From Lentzea flava (GTDB lineage Bacteria > Actinomycetota > Actinomycetes > Mycobacteriales > Pseudonocardiaceae), in the NCBI RefSeq assembly GCF_014648475.1, contig NZ_BMRE01000038.1, positions 1 through 64,000 on the forward strand: DNA of 64,000 nucleotides. The letters run 5' to 3'. Under the pieces are notes generated by a model. The model searched no databases and was not told the DNA's origin. It saw nothing but the letters and a program-made list of their open reading frames with translations. Below are positions 26,450-34,939 of the stretch, piece by piece. The stretch's first letter is position 1. Each line of letters begins with the position of its first letter. Both the position numbers and the translations under genes were made by a program.

Positions 26450-28762
26450 ATGTCCTCATCGTTGAGTCGACGCAGGCTCTTCCAGGCGGCGGGTGTGGCA
26501 GCCGTCGCGACCGCGGCGCCGTCGCTGGTGCAGGGTTCGGCGCAGGCGGCCACAGTGCCCCCGGTCCGCGGTGACGCGGGCGTGTCGGCCTACCCGTTCG
26601 ACCTGTCCGAGGTGCGGCTGACGCCGGGCAGGTGGCTGGACAACCAGAACCGGACGCTGTCCTACCTGCGGTTCGTGGACGTCGACCGGCTGCTGTACAA
26701 CTTCCGCGCCAACCACCGGCTGTCCACCAACGGCGCCGCGCCACTGGGCGGCTGGGAAGCTCCGGACTTCCCGTTCCGCACGCACAGCCAGGGCCACTTC
26801 CTCACGGCCTGGGCGCAGGCGTGGGCCGTCCTGGGCGACACGACGTGCCGGGACAGGGCGAACTACATGGTGGCCGAGCTGGCCAAGTGTCAGGCGAACA
26901 ACTCGGCGGCCGGGTTCAACACCGGCTACCTGTCGGGCTTCCCGGAGTCGGACTTCGACGCGATGGAGGCCGGCTCGCCGAAGTCGGCGTCGTACTACTC
27001 CCTGCACAAGACCCTCGCCGGGCTGCTGGACGTGTGGCGCTACATCGGCAACACCCAGGCGCGGGACGTGTTGCTGCGCCTGGCCGGGTGGGTGGACTGG
27101 CGCACGGCCAGACTGTCCTACAGCCGGATGCAGAGCGTCCTGGGCACCGAGTTCGGCGGCATGAACGCGGTGCTGGCCGACCTGTACCAGCAGACCGGCG
27201 ACTCTCGCTGGCTGACGACGGCTCAGCGGTTCGACCACGCCGCGGTGTTCGACCCGCTGGCGGCCAACCAGGACCGCCTGAGCGGCCTGCACGCCAACAC
27301 CCAGGTCCCGAAGTGGATCGGCGCGGCCCGCGAGTACAAGGCGACCGGGACCACCCGTTACCACGACATCGCCGCCAACGCCTGGAACATCACCGTCGGC
27401 GCGCACACCTACGTCATCGGTGGCAACAGCCAGGCCGAGCACTTCCGCGCGCCCAACGCCATCGCCGGCTACCTCAACACCGACACGTGCGAGCAGTGCA
27501 ACACCTACAACATGCTCAAGCTGACCCGTGAGCTGTGGCTGACCGACCCCGGCCGCGCGGCCTACTTCGACTACTACGAGCGCGCCCTGCTCAACCACCT
27601 GATCGGCGCGCAGAACCCGGCCGACCCGCACGGCCACATCTGCTACTTCACCGGCCTCAACCCCGGCCACCGGCGGGGCAACACCGGCCCGGCGTGGGGC
27701 GGCGGCAACTGGAGCACGGACTACGGCACGTTCTGGTGCTGCCAGGGCACCGGCCTGGAGACCAACACCAAGCTCGCAGACTCCATCTACTTCTTCAACG
27801 GCACCACGCTCACGGTGAACCTGTACGCGCCGTCGGTGCTGACGTGGTCGTCGCGCGGCATCACGGTCACCCAGAGCACGAGTTACCCGGTGAGCGACAC
27901 CACGACGCTGACCGTCACCGGCAACGCGAGCGGGTCGTGGACGATGCGCTTGCGCATCCCCGCGTGGACCACGGACGCGACCATCAGCGTCAACGGCGTC
28001 GCGCAGAACGTGACCGCCACGCCCGGCAGCTACGCGTCCCTGACGCGGTCGTGGACGTCCGGCGACGTCGTGACGCTGCGGCTGCCGATGCGCGTGACCG
28101 TCCAGCCCTCCAACGACAACGCCAACGTCGTCGCGCTGACCTACGGCCCGGTCGTGCTGGCCGGCAACTACGGCAACACCAGCCTGTCGGCCTTGCCGTC
28201 GCTGGACGTCAACTCCGTCACGCGCACCAGCACGTCGTCGCTGGCGTTCACCGCGACGGCGAACGGCACGAAGGTGAACCTCGGACCGTTCCACGACGCG
28301 CACGGCTTCAACTACACCGTCTACTGGAGCACGGGCGGTGGCACGACGAGCTACCGGTTGGTCAACGCCGGCACCGGCATGGTGCTGGGCATCCAGAACA
28401 TGTCCACCGCGGACGGCGGCCTGGCCGTGCAGTGGCACGACAACGGAACCGCCGACCACAACTGGCAGCTGATCACCGACGGGTCGGACGTGCGGCTGCG
28501 CAACGTCAACAGCGGCAAGGTGCTGGGCGTGGAGAACATGTCCACGGCCGACAACGCCCGTGTTCTGCAGTGGTCCGACAACGGCACCGCGGACCACAGG
28601 TGGACCCTGATCGCCAACGGCGACGGCACCTACAAGGTCCGCAACGCCAACAGCGGCAAGCTGCTCGGCATCCTCAACGGTTCCACCAGCGCCGGTGCGC
28701 AGGTCGTGCAGGATTCGGACAACGGCAGCGCGGACAACCGCTGGCGCTTGGTGGCCAACTGA
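26450..28762 (+). CDS. Secreted GH127-type beta-L-arabinofuranosidase with ricin-type lectin domain
   Basis: 770 residues. A Tat signal (SRRRLFQAAGVAAVATAAPSL) is followed by a GH127/DUF1680 (alpha/alpha) barrel (about 45-560) with the Glu/Cys zinc cluster motifs TCEQCNTYN near 345 and FWCCQGTGLE near 428; GH127 enzymes use a Cys nucleophile held by zinc. After a beta-sandwich comes a C-terminal beta-trefoil (about 634-770) made of three repeats of the form LVNAGTGMVLGI...QWHDNGTADHNW. Likely releases arabinose from plant or envelope glycans. RBS GGAG precedes ATG 26450. Lies in the accessory island; probably sugar-regulated. Confidence 0.9.
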   Translation: MSSSLSRRRLFQAAGVAAVATAAPSLVQGSAQAATVPPVRGDAGVSAYPFDLSEVRLTPGRWLDNQNRTLSYLRFVDVDRLLYNFRANHRLSTNGAAPLGGWEAPDFPFRTHSQGHFLTAWAQAWAVLGDTTCRDRANYMVAELAKCQANNSAAGFNTGYLSGFPESDFDAMEAGSPKSASYYSLHKTLAGLLDVWRYIGNTQARDVLLRLAGWVDWRTARLSYSRMQSVLGTEFGGMNAVLADLYQQTGDSRWLTTAQRFDHAAVFDPLAANQDRLSGLHANTQVPKWIGAAREYKATGTTRYHDIAANAWNITVGAHTYVIGGNSQAEHFRAPNAIAGYLNTDTCEQCNTYNMLKLTRELWLTDPGRAAYFDYYERALLNHLIGAQNPADPHGHICYFTGLNPGHRRGNTGPAWGGGNWSTDYGTFWCCQGTGLETNTKLADSIYFFNGTTLTVNLYAPSVLTWSSRGITVTQSTSYPVSDTTTLTVTGNASGSWTMRLRIPAWTTDATISVNGVAQNVTATPGSYASLTRSWTSGDVVTLRLPMRVTVQPSNDNANVVALTYGPVVLAGNYGNTSLSALPSLDVNSVTRTSTSSLAFTATANGTKVNLGPFHDAHGFNYTVYWSTGGGTTSYRLVNAGTGMVLGIQNMSTADGGLAVQWHDNGTADHNWQLITDGSDVRLRNVNSGKVLGVENMSTADNARVLQWSDNGTADHRWTLIANGDGTYKVRNANSGKLLGILNGSTSAGAQVVQDSDNGSADNRWRLVAN

Positions 28763-28791
28763 CTCCGGCAGGGGTTTCGCAGCCTTTGAGA

Positions 28792-28838
28792 GGTGTCGCG
28801 GCGGGCGTGTCGGGGTCTGTTCGCCCGCCGCGAACACC
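28792..28838 (+). terminator. Terminator of GH127 gene
   Basis: GGTGT-CGCGGCGGGCG (28792-28807) pairs with CGCCCGCCGCG-A-ACACC (28822-28838): 16 bp with one bulged A and a 14-nt loop, 29 bp after the stop. No U-tract. Confidence 0.75.
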
Positions 28839-28980
28839 TTGTCTGAAATGCCCGCTTCGCGCGTGCTGAGGGCGCGGGACTGTCGGACGTCGCGAGGAGA
28901 ATGAAAGCAAGGGGTCCCCCTTCGCGGGGGACGCCTGCGTCAGCGTGGAGCCGGGGAGGGCTCTGGGGAGAAGCTTCGGG

Positions 28981-29112
28981 TCAGCGGCCGAGCACGCGCA
29001 GGATGCGCGGGCGGCGGCGCTTGGCGCGCTCCGCGTCCTTCTTGCTCAGGGTTGCCAAGGCGCGGGCCATCATCAGGTGCTGCATCTGGTCCATGCCGGA
29101 CACCGTAGGCAT
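28981..29112 (-). CDS. Small basic protein, 43 residues, unrecognised
   Basis: The ORF reads MPTVSGMDQMQHLMMARALA then a lysine/arginine-rich tail ending RPRILRVLGR. It was accepted because nearly every third codon base is G or C (GCC CGC GCC, AAG AAG GAC GCG GAG CGC), unlike chance ORFs here. It forms one amphipathic helix with a strongly basic C-terminus, suggesting nucleic-acid or ribosome contact (inference). Possible leaderless -10 AACGAT lies 6 nt before the ATG; the second Met (codon 7) is an alternative start. It lies downstream of the membrane-protein gene at 29179 on the same strand. Confidence 0.6.
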   Translation of the reverse strand: MPTVSGMDQMQHLMMARALATLSKKDAERAKRRRPRILRVLGR

Positions 29113-29178
29113 GACCGAATCGTTATCTGAAGGTTTGAGTGGCCGTTATCACGCCGTTACCAACCGGGACGTGACCTG

Positions 29179-29634
29179 TCACACCTGCGCGCCGTCGTCC
29201 CATCCCGAGTCGGGCGGCGGGGTGTTGCGCATCCGCAGGATCAGCCAGCCGACACCCGCGCAGAGAGCCACCAGCGACAGCGGGGTGCCGATGCGCGGTT
29301 GCAGGCCGAAGATGCCGGGAGCGACCAGCAGGACGATGCCGAGCACGAAGAGGCCGAGCGCCGCGATCGTGGACGCGCGCAGCACCGGGAACGGCGGCGG
29401 CTCCGGCGGGACGTAGTGGTCCTCGTCGTCGCGGTCTCGCCGTTCGGGCTCGTCCGCGGGCTCGGAGGCGAAGTCGTCGGTCGCGTCGTCGCGTGGATTG
29501 AGGTCCTCTGGGCTCGCCTCGTCGAGGTCGAGCCAGTCCTTGCCGACCCCGTCCCGTTCGAGACCCGCGACGATCTCGGCAAAGAGCTCGTCGACGTTCT
29601 CGGGGCCGTCGGTCGAGTCGCGCCGGGCGTTCAT
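29179..29634 (-). CDS. Conserved membrane protein, two C-terminal helices
   Basis: 151 residues. The first about 85 are very acidic (many Asp/Glu, no Cys) and probably cytoplasmic; two transmembrane helices follow, ASTIAALGLFVLGIVLLVAP and IGTPLSLVALCAGVGWLILRM, then a short acidic tail. GGAGAGG lies 6 nt before the chosen ATG (MNARRDSTDG). It is divergent from the plsC gene, so it may share that control region. Similar small membrane proteins occur next to plsC in other actinobacteria; no function is known. Confidence 0.72.
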   Translation of the reverse strand: MNARRDSTDGPENVDELFAEIVAGLERDGVGKDWLDLDEASPEDLNPRDDATDDFASEPADEPERRDRDDEDHYVPPEPPPFPVLRASTIAALGLFVLGIVLLVAPGIFGLQPRIGTPLSLVALCAGVGWLILRMRNTPPPDSGWDDGAQV

Positions 29635-29751
29635 CCAGAGCCTCTCCATGTGCCGCAACCCTCTTGACCCCTCATCGTTGCACGGGCGGGATGTGTTGCG
29701 GGTTACGGCAGTCGGCTCAGTCCCGGCCGTCACGCACTACTTTGGGACTCG

Positions 29752-29781
29752 TTGTGTGAGCAGCGGTCGGCTCCGTAGGCT
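29752..29781 (+). promoter_or_regulatory. Sigma-70-like promoter of plsC
   Basis: TTGTGT (29752-29757), 18-nt spacer, TAGGCT (29776-29781), about 40 nt before a GGAGG ribosome-binding site and the GTG start. This is one of the few genes here with a clear leader. Confidence 0.6.
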
Positions 29782-29828
29782 GGTTGCCGGGATCAAGGTT
29801 CGCGGGGTCTGAGGAGGCGCTTCCCAAG

Positions 29829-30563
29829 GTGCTGTACTGGTTGATGAAGCACATCCTCCTGGGGCCGATTCTCCGGCTGTTCTTCCAGCCGAAGATCATC
29901 GAGGGCGCCGAGAACATCCCGAAGGAGGGCGGCGCGATCCTGGCGAGCAACCACCTCGCCGTCTCCGACTCCTTCTTCCTGCCGCTGATGCTGTCGCGGC
30001 GCGTGACCTTCCCCGCCAAGATCGAGTACTTCACCGGCACGGGACTCAAAGGCAAGCTGCAGAAGTGGTTCTTCTCCGGCGTCGGCCAGGTGCCGATCGA
30101 CCGGTCCAGCGCCTCGGCTGCCCAGGGCGCGCTCGACACCGGCGTGCGGATCGTGCGCGAGGGCAAGCTGCTCGGCATCTACCCCGAGGGCACGCGTTCG
30201 CCCGACGGCCGCCTCTACAAGGGCAAGGTCGGTGTCGCGTGGATCGCGCTGGAGTCCGGCGCGCCGGTCATCCCGGTGGCGATGTTCGGCACGGACAAGG
30301 CCAACCCCATCGGCTCGAAGATGTGGAAGCCGTACCCGATCCGCATCAAGATCGGCAAGCCGCTCGACTTCTCCCGCTACGAGGGGCTGTCCGGCGACAG
30401 GTTCGTGCTGCGGTCCATCACCGACGAGATCATGTACTCGCTGATGGAGCTCTCCGGCCAGGAGTACGTCGACGTCTACGCGGCGAAGGCGAAGGAGCAG
30501 TCCACGGCCGTGCCCGAGCAGGGCAAGGCCGCCGACCGGGTGCCCGAGACGAAGGCGAGCTGA
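29829..30563 (+). CDS. plsC: 1-acyl-sn-glycerol-3-phosphate acyltransferase (Rv2182c-like)
   Basis: 244 residues, in the conserved Rv2182c position. ASNHLAVSDSFFLP gives the NHxxxxD motif, IEYFTGTGLKGKLQKWFF follows, and YPEGTRSPDG and PVAMFGTDKANPIG complete blocks III-IV. It converts lysophosphatidic to phosphatidic acid at the inner membrane face and feeds the phosphatidylinositol used by PimB'. GTG start aligned to the paralogue at 405-1076; GGAGG is 11 nt upstream. The exoribonuclease gene begins 22 bp after its stop but has its own -10 box. Confidence 0.92.
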   Translation: MLYWLMKHILLGPILRLFFQPKIIEGAENIPKEGGAILASNHLAVSDSFFLPLMLSRRVTFPAKIEYFTGTGLKGKLQKWFFSGVGQVPIDRSSASAAQGALDTGVRIVREGKLLGIYPEGTRSPDGRLYKGKVGVAWIALESGAPVIPVAMFGTDKANPIGSKMWKPYPIRIKIGKPLDFSRYEGLSGDRFVLRSITDEIMYSLMELSGQEYVDVYAAKAKEQSTAVPEQGKAADRVPETKAS

Positions 30564-30585
30564 CCGCACCCCCTAGGGTGTCGCG

Positions 30586-31098
30586 GTGCGGTTCTTCTAC
30601 GACTGTGAGTTCATCGAGGACGGGGTGACGATCGACCTCGTGTCGATCGGTGTGGTCGACGAGGAAGGCCGCGAGTTCTACGCCGTGTCCACCGAGTTCG
30701 ACCCCGAGCGCGCCGGGCCGTGGGTGCGGCAGAACGTCCTCAACCAGCTGCCCTCGCCCGCGGACAAGGCGTGGCGCAGCCGCGAACGCATCCGCGAGGA
30801 CCTGCTCGACTTCCTCGGCGCCCGCAACGCCGCCCGTGACGAGGTGGAGCTGTGGGCGTGGTTCGCCGCCTACGACCACGTCGCGCTGGCGCAGCTGTGG
30901 GGTGCGATGCCGGCGTTGCCGCGTGCCCTGCCCCGGTTCACCCGCGACCTGCGCCAACGCTGGGAGGACGTCGGGCGCCCCAAGCTGCCCGCCCCGCCGG
31001 CCGACGCGCACGACGCCCTCGCCGACGCCCGCCACAACCTCGCGAGGTGGAAGGTGATCGAGGAACACCGGCGGAAACTCGGTTTTCCCGTCCGGTAA
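30586..31098 (+). CDS. 3'-5' exoribonuclease, Rv2179c-like (DEDDh)
   Basis: 170 residues, an RNase-T-fold enzyme typical of actinobacteria; Rv2179c degrades 3' overhangs of RNA in a metal-dependent way. Catalytic acidic pair FYDCEFIEDG starts the protein, the middle Asp lies in WFAAYDHVALAQLWG, and HDALADARHNLARW supplies the final His/Asp. Leaderless GTG start 6 nt after TAGGGT (30574-30579). The neighbouring pfkA is not part of the mycobacterial block. Confidence 0.9.
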   Translation: MRFFYDCEFIEDGVTIDLVSIGVVDEEGREFYAVSTEFDPERAGPWVRQNVLNQLPSPADKAWRSRERIREDLLDFLGARNAARDEVELWAWFAAYDHVALAQLWGAMPALPRALPRFTRDLRQRWEDVGRPKLPAPPADAHDALADARHNLARWKVIEEHRRKLGFPVR

Positions 31099-31174
31099 GT
31101 GAGACCCGCGTTGCTGCACCGATACAGCTCGTGAAAGTCTGAGTGACACAGAACACGAGAGATTGGGCAAGCAG

Positions 31175-32203
31175 ATGCGCATCGGTGTGCTCACTGGCGG
31201 TGGTGACTGCCCCGGTCTGAACGCCGTGATCCGGGCCGTCGTCCGAAAGGGCATCAAGGCACACGGCTGGGAGATCGTCGGGTTCCGCAACGGCTGGCAG
31301 GGTCCGATCGAGAACCTGACCAAGCCGATCGGCCTCACGGACGTCGAGGACATCCTCACCCGCGGTGGCACCATCCTGGGCTCGTCGCGCACGAACCCGT
31401 ACAAGGTCGACGGCGGTGTCGACCGCATCCGCGAGGTCCTCGCGGAGAACCAGGTCGACGCGCTGATCGCGATCGGCGGCGAGGACACCCTGGGCGTCGC
31501 CAAGCGCCTCACCGACGACGGCATCGGCGTCGTCGGCGTGCCGAAGACCATCGACAACGACCTCGGTGCCACGGACTACACGTTCGGCTTCGACACGGCC
31601 GTGCACATCGCGACCGAGGCCATCGACCGCCTCCGCACCACGGCCGAGTCGCACCACCGTGCGCTCGTCGTCGAGGTCATGGGCCGCCACGCGGGCTGGA
31701 TCGCGCTGCACTCGGGTCTCGCCGGCGGCGCGAACGTCATCCTCGTCCCGGAGCGCCCGTTCAACGTCGACAAGGTCGTCGAGTGGGTCGAGCGCCGCTT
31801 CGAGCGCGAGTTCGCGCCGATCATCGTCGTCGCCGAGGGCGCGATGCCCGAGGGCGGCGCCGAGGTGCTGCACTCCGGTGAGCGCGACGCCTTCGGCCAC
31901 GTCCGCCTCGGTGGCGTCGGCCAGTGGCTCGCGGAGGAGATCGCGGACCGCACCGGCAAGGAGTCCCGCGCGGCCATCCTCGGCCACATCCAGCGCGGTG
32001 GCACGCCGACCGCGTACGACCGCGTCCTCGCCACCCGCTTCGGCCTGCACGCCGTCGACGCCGTCGCCGCCGGCGACTTCGGCACCATGGTCGCGCTGCG
32101 CGGCACCGACATCGTGCGGGTGAAGCTGTCCGAGGCGACCGCCGAGCTCAAGACCGTTCCGACGGAGCGCTACGAAGAGGCCGAGGTCTTCTTCGGCGCC
32201 TGA
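31175..32203 (+). CDS. pfkA: Phosphofructokinase with PPi-type active-site residues
   Basis: 342 residues of the group III PFK family. GVLTGGGDCPGLNAVIR is the phosphoryl-donor loop. Two donor-specificity positions are diagnostic: GGEDTLG has Asp where ATP enzymes have Gly (E. coli Gly104), and GVPKTIDND has Lys at the Gly124 position. Asp plus Lys is the signature of pyrophosphate-dependent enzymes such as that of Amycolatopsis methanolica; M. tuberculosis PfkA has GGEGT. Reversible PPi use is therefore predicted. VMGRHAGWIA and QRGGTPTAYDR are also conserved. ATG 31175 is used; ribosome-binding site is weak. A perfect palindrome follows the stop. Confidence 0.93.
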   Translation: MRIGVLTGGGDCPGLNAVIRAVVRKGIKAHGWEIVGFRNGWQGPIENLTKPIGLTDVEDILTRGGTILGSSRTNPYKVDGGVDRIREVLAENQVDALIAIGGEDTLGVAKRLTDDGIGVVGVPKTIDNDLGATDYTFGFDTAVHIATEAIDRLRTTAESHHRALVVEVMGRHAGWIALHSGLAGGANVILVPERPFNVDKVVEWVERRFEREFAPIIVVAEGAMPEGGAEVLHSGERDAFGHVRLGGVGQWLAEEIADRTGKESRAAILGHIQRGGTPTAYDRVLATRFGLHAVDAVAAGDFGTMVALRGTDIVRVKLSEATAELKTVPTERYEEAEVFFGA

Positions 32204-32208
32204 GATCC

Positions 32209-32324
32209 GATATATCGCCGGCCTCCGCAGCGTCGCGCAGGCCAGCCGATATATCAGTTATGCAAAAGACGTTTGCGGACGACCGCAAACGTCTTTTGCA
32301 TAAGCAGGTGTTGGCGCAGGTCAG
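32209..32324. repeat. Palindromic repeat element, type B (copy 1)
   Basis: Two GATATATC octamers (32209-32216, 32248-32255) flank a short spacer. Then comes a perfect 21-bp stem: left arm 32258-32278 starting TTATGCAAAAGACG, loop ACGA, right arm 32283-32303 ending TTTTGCATAA. The segment ends GCGCAGGTCAG (about 32314-32324). It fills the gap between the convergent pfkA and DUF2891 genes, whose stop lies in the CAGGTCAG end. A twin at 44851-44927 differs by a compensatory base pair in the stem. Confidence 0.92.
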
Positions 32325-33328
32325 AAGGTTTTGACGTCGAGGTAGGCGGCGAAGGTGCCGAGCCAGTGGTCGGCCATGTAGCCGTGCCCGCCGAAGACGT
32401 AGGTCCACCCGGCCTCGCGGTGAGCCGCGGAAGCGGTGCGGGCCAGCTCGGCATACCGGTGCCCCGCCGGCAGCGAGTCCGCGATCGCCTCCCAGTTCCA
32501 CGCGCGCGACAACGCGAGCCCGGCGAGGTGCGAGCCGTAGGGATCGCTGGGGTCGTCGACCGGGAAGGGCTCGCGCAGCACGCGCCACCGCGGCGAGTCG
32601 AGCTCGGGCAGGTACGCGTCGAACCACGCCCCGAACTCCGAGGTGTCCAGCGCGCGGCGCATCAGGTCGGCCGTCGTCAGCGCGGGCGACAGGAAGTCGG
32701 CGGCATCCGGCTCGAACCCGCCGTACGCCGTCTCGTCCCGGTGCCACCGCAGCGCGGCGTCGACGCACGCCGAAGCCAGCTCGGCATCCCCGTTCGCCTG
32801 AGCGGCGTCGAACACCAGCCCGGTCGCGAACGCGGTGTTGCCGTGGGTCCCCGTCCGCACCGGCAGCCGTGCTGCCGAGATCCACTCCAGCCACCGGTCG
32901 CGCAGCACGTCGGCGATCGGCGCCACCGACCACGGCAGGCCGGACGTCCGCAGCTCCGCGTCGAGCAGCAGCAGCCACGCCCACCCGTAGGGCCGCTCCC
33001 AGTGCCGTCCCGTCGGCGAGGCGAAGAAGGCGGCCTCGACGGCGCAGTTGTCGGGCGTGATCAGCTTGTCCAGCGCGTCGCGGGCCAGATCGGCGCCGGA
33101 CAACGACGGCCGCAGCCGGAGCAGCCGCACGGCCAGCCACGTCTGGTGCACGCACGAGTGCCAGTCGAACGACCCGGCGAAGACCGGGTGCAGCACCCGC
33201 TGCGGTATCAGCCGGTCGTCGCAGTCGATGACGTGCGTCCAGTGCACCGGGTGATCGCGCTGGATGTTGTCGATCGCGATGGCCAGCAGCCGGGTCGCGG
33301 TGCCGTCATCCAATCGGGTGGCGTTCAT
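32321..33328 (-). CDS. DUF2891 family protein
   Basis: 335 residues, soluble, Trp- and His-rich. Family hallmarks include HPVFAGSFDWHSCVHQTWLAVRLLR near residue 50, ERPYGWAWLLLLDAEL, GTHGNTAFATGLV, and a C-terminal HGYMADHWLGTFAAYL. The alternating helices resemble an (alpha/alpha) barrel, but no catalytic role is established for the family. Start ATG 33328 is 6 nt after CATGAT, a leaderless pattern like that of lhr. It lies between pfkA and aroG as an insertion into the mycobacterial order. Confidence 0.85.
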   Translation of the reverse strand: MNATRLDDGTATRLLAIAIDNIQRDHPVHWTHVIDCDDRLIPQRVLHPVFAGSFDWHSCVHQTWLAVRLLRLRPSLSGADLARDALDKLITPDNCAVEAAFFASPTGRHWERPYGWAWLLLLDAELRTSGLPWSVAPIADVLRDRWLEWISAARLPVRTGTHGNTAFATGLVFDAAQANGDAELASACVDAALRWHRDETAYGGFEPDAADFLSPALTTADLMRRALDTSEFGAWFDAYLPELDSPRWRVLREPFPVDDPSDPYGSHLAGLALSRAWNWEAIADSLPAGHRYAELARTASAAHREAGWTYVFGGHGYMADHWLGTFAAYLDVKTF

Positions 33329-33378
33329 GGCCACATCATGCAATGGGCCGTCTCAATAGGGCAGAGGCTGATAGTTGA

Positions 33379-34866
<1,488 letters not shown>

Positions 34867-34893
34867 CGAGTTTCCTGAAGAGGAGCTGAAGAA

Positions 34894-34928
34894 CGAAGGG
34901 CCCCGCGTCGAGAACGCGGGGCCCTTCG
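34894..34928. terminator. Bidirectional terminator between aroG and pknL
   Basis: CGAAGGGCCCCGCGT (34894-34908), loop CGAGA, ACGCGGGGCCCTTCG (34914-34928): perfect 15-bp stem. It stands 28 bp after aroG and 12 bp before the pknL stop. Confidence 0.9.
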
Positions 34929-34939
34929 CTCTGTTCTGG

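Noticed and set aside
24152-29178. Integrated phage or genomic island with integrase
   Set aside because: No integrase, transposase, tRNA or att-like direct repeat was found at either side; only gene content suggests an insertion.
30430-31572. 380-codon minus-strand frame
   Set aside because: Overlaps the exoribonuclease and pfkA on the other strand and has Arg/Ser/Pro shadow composition.
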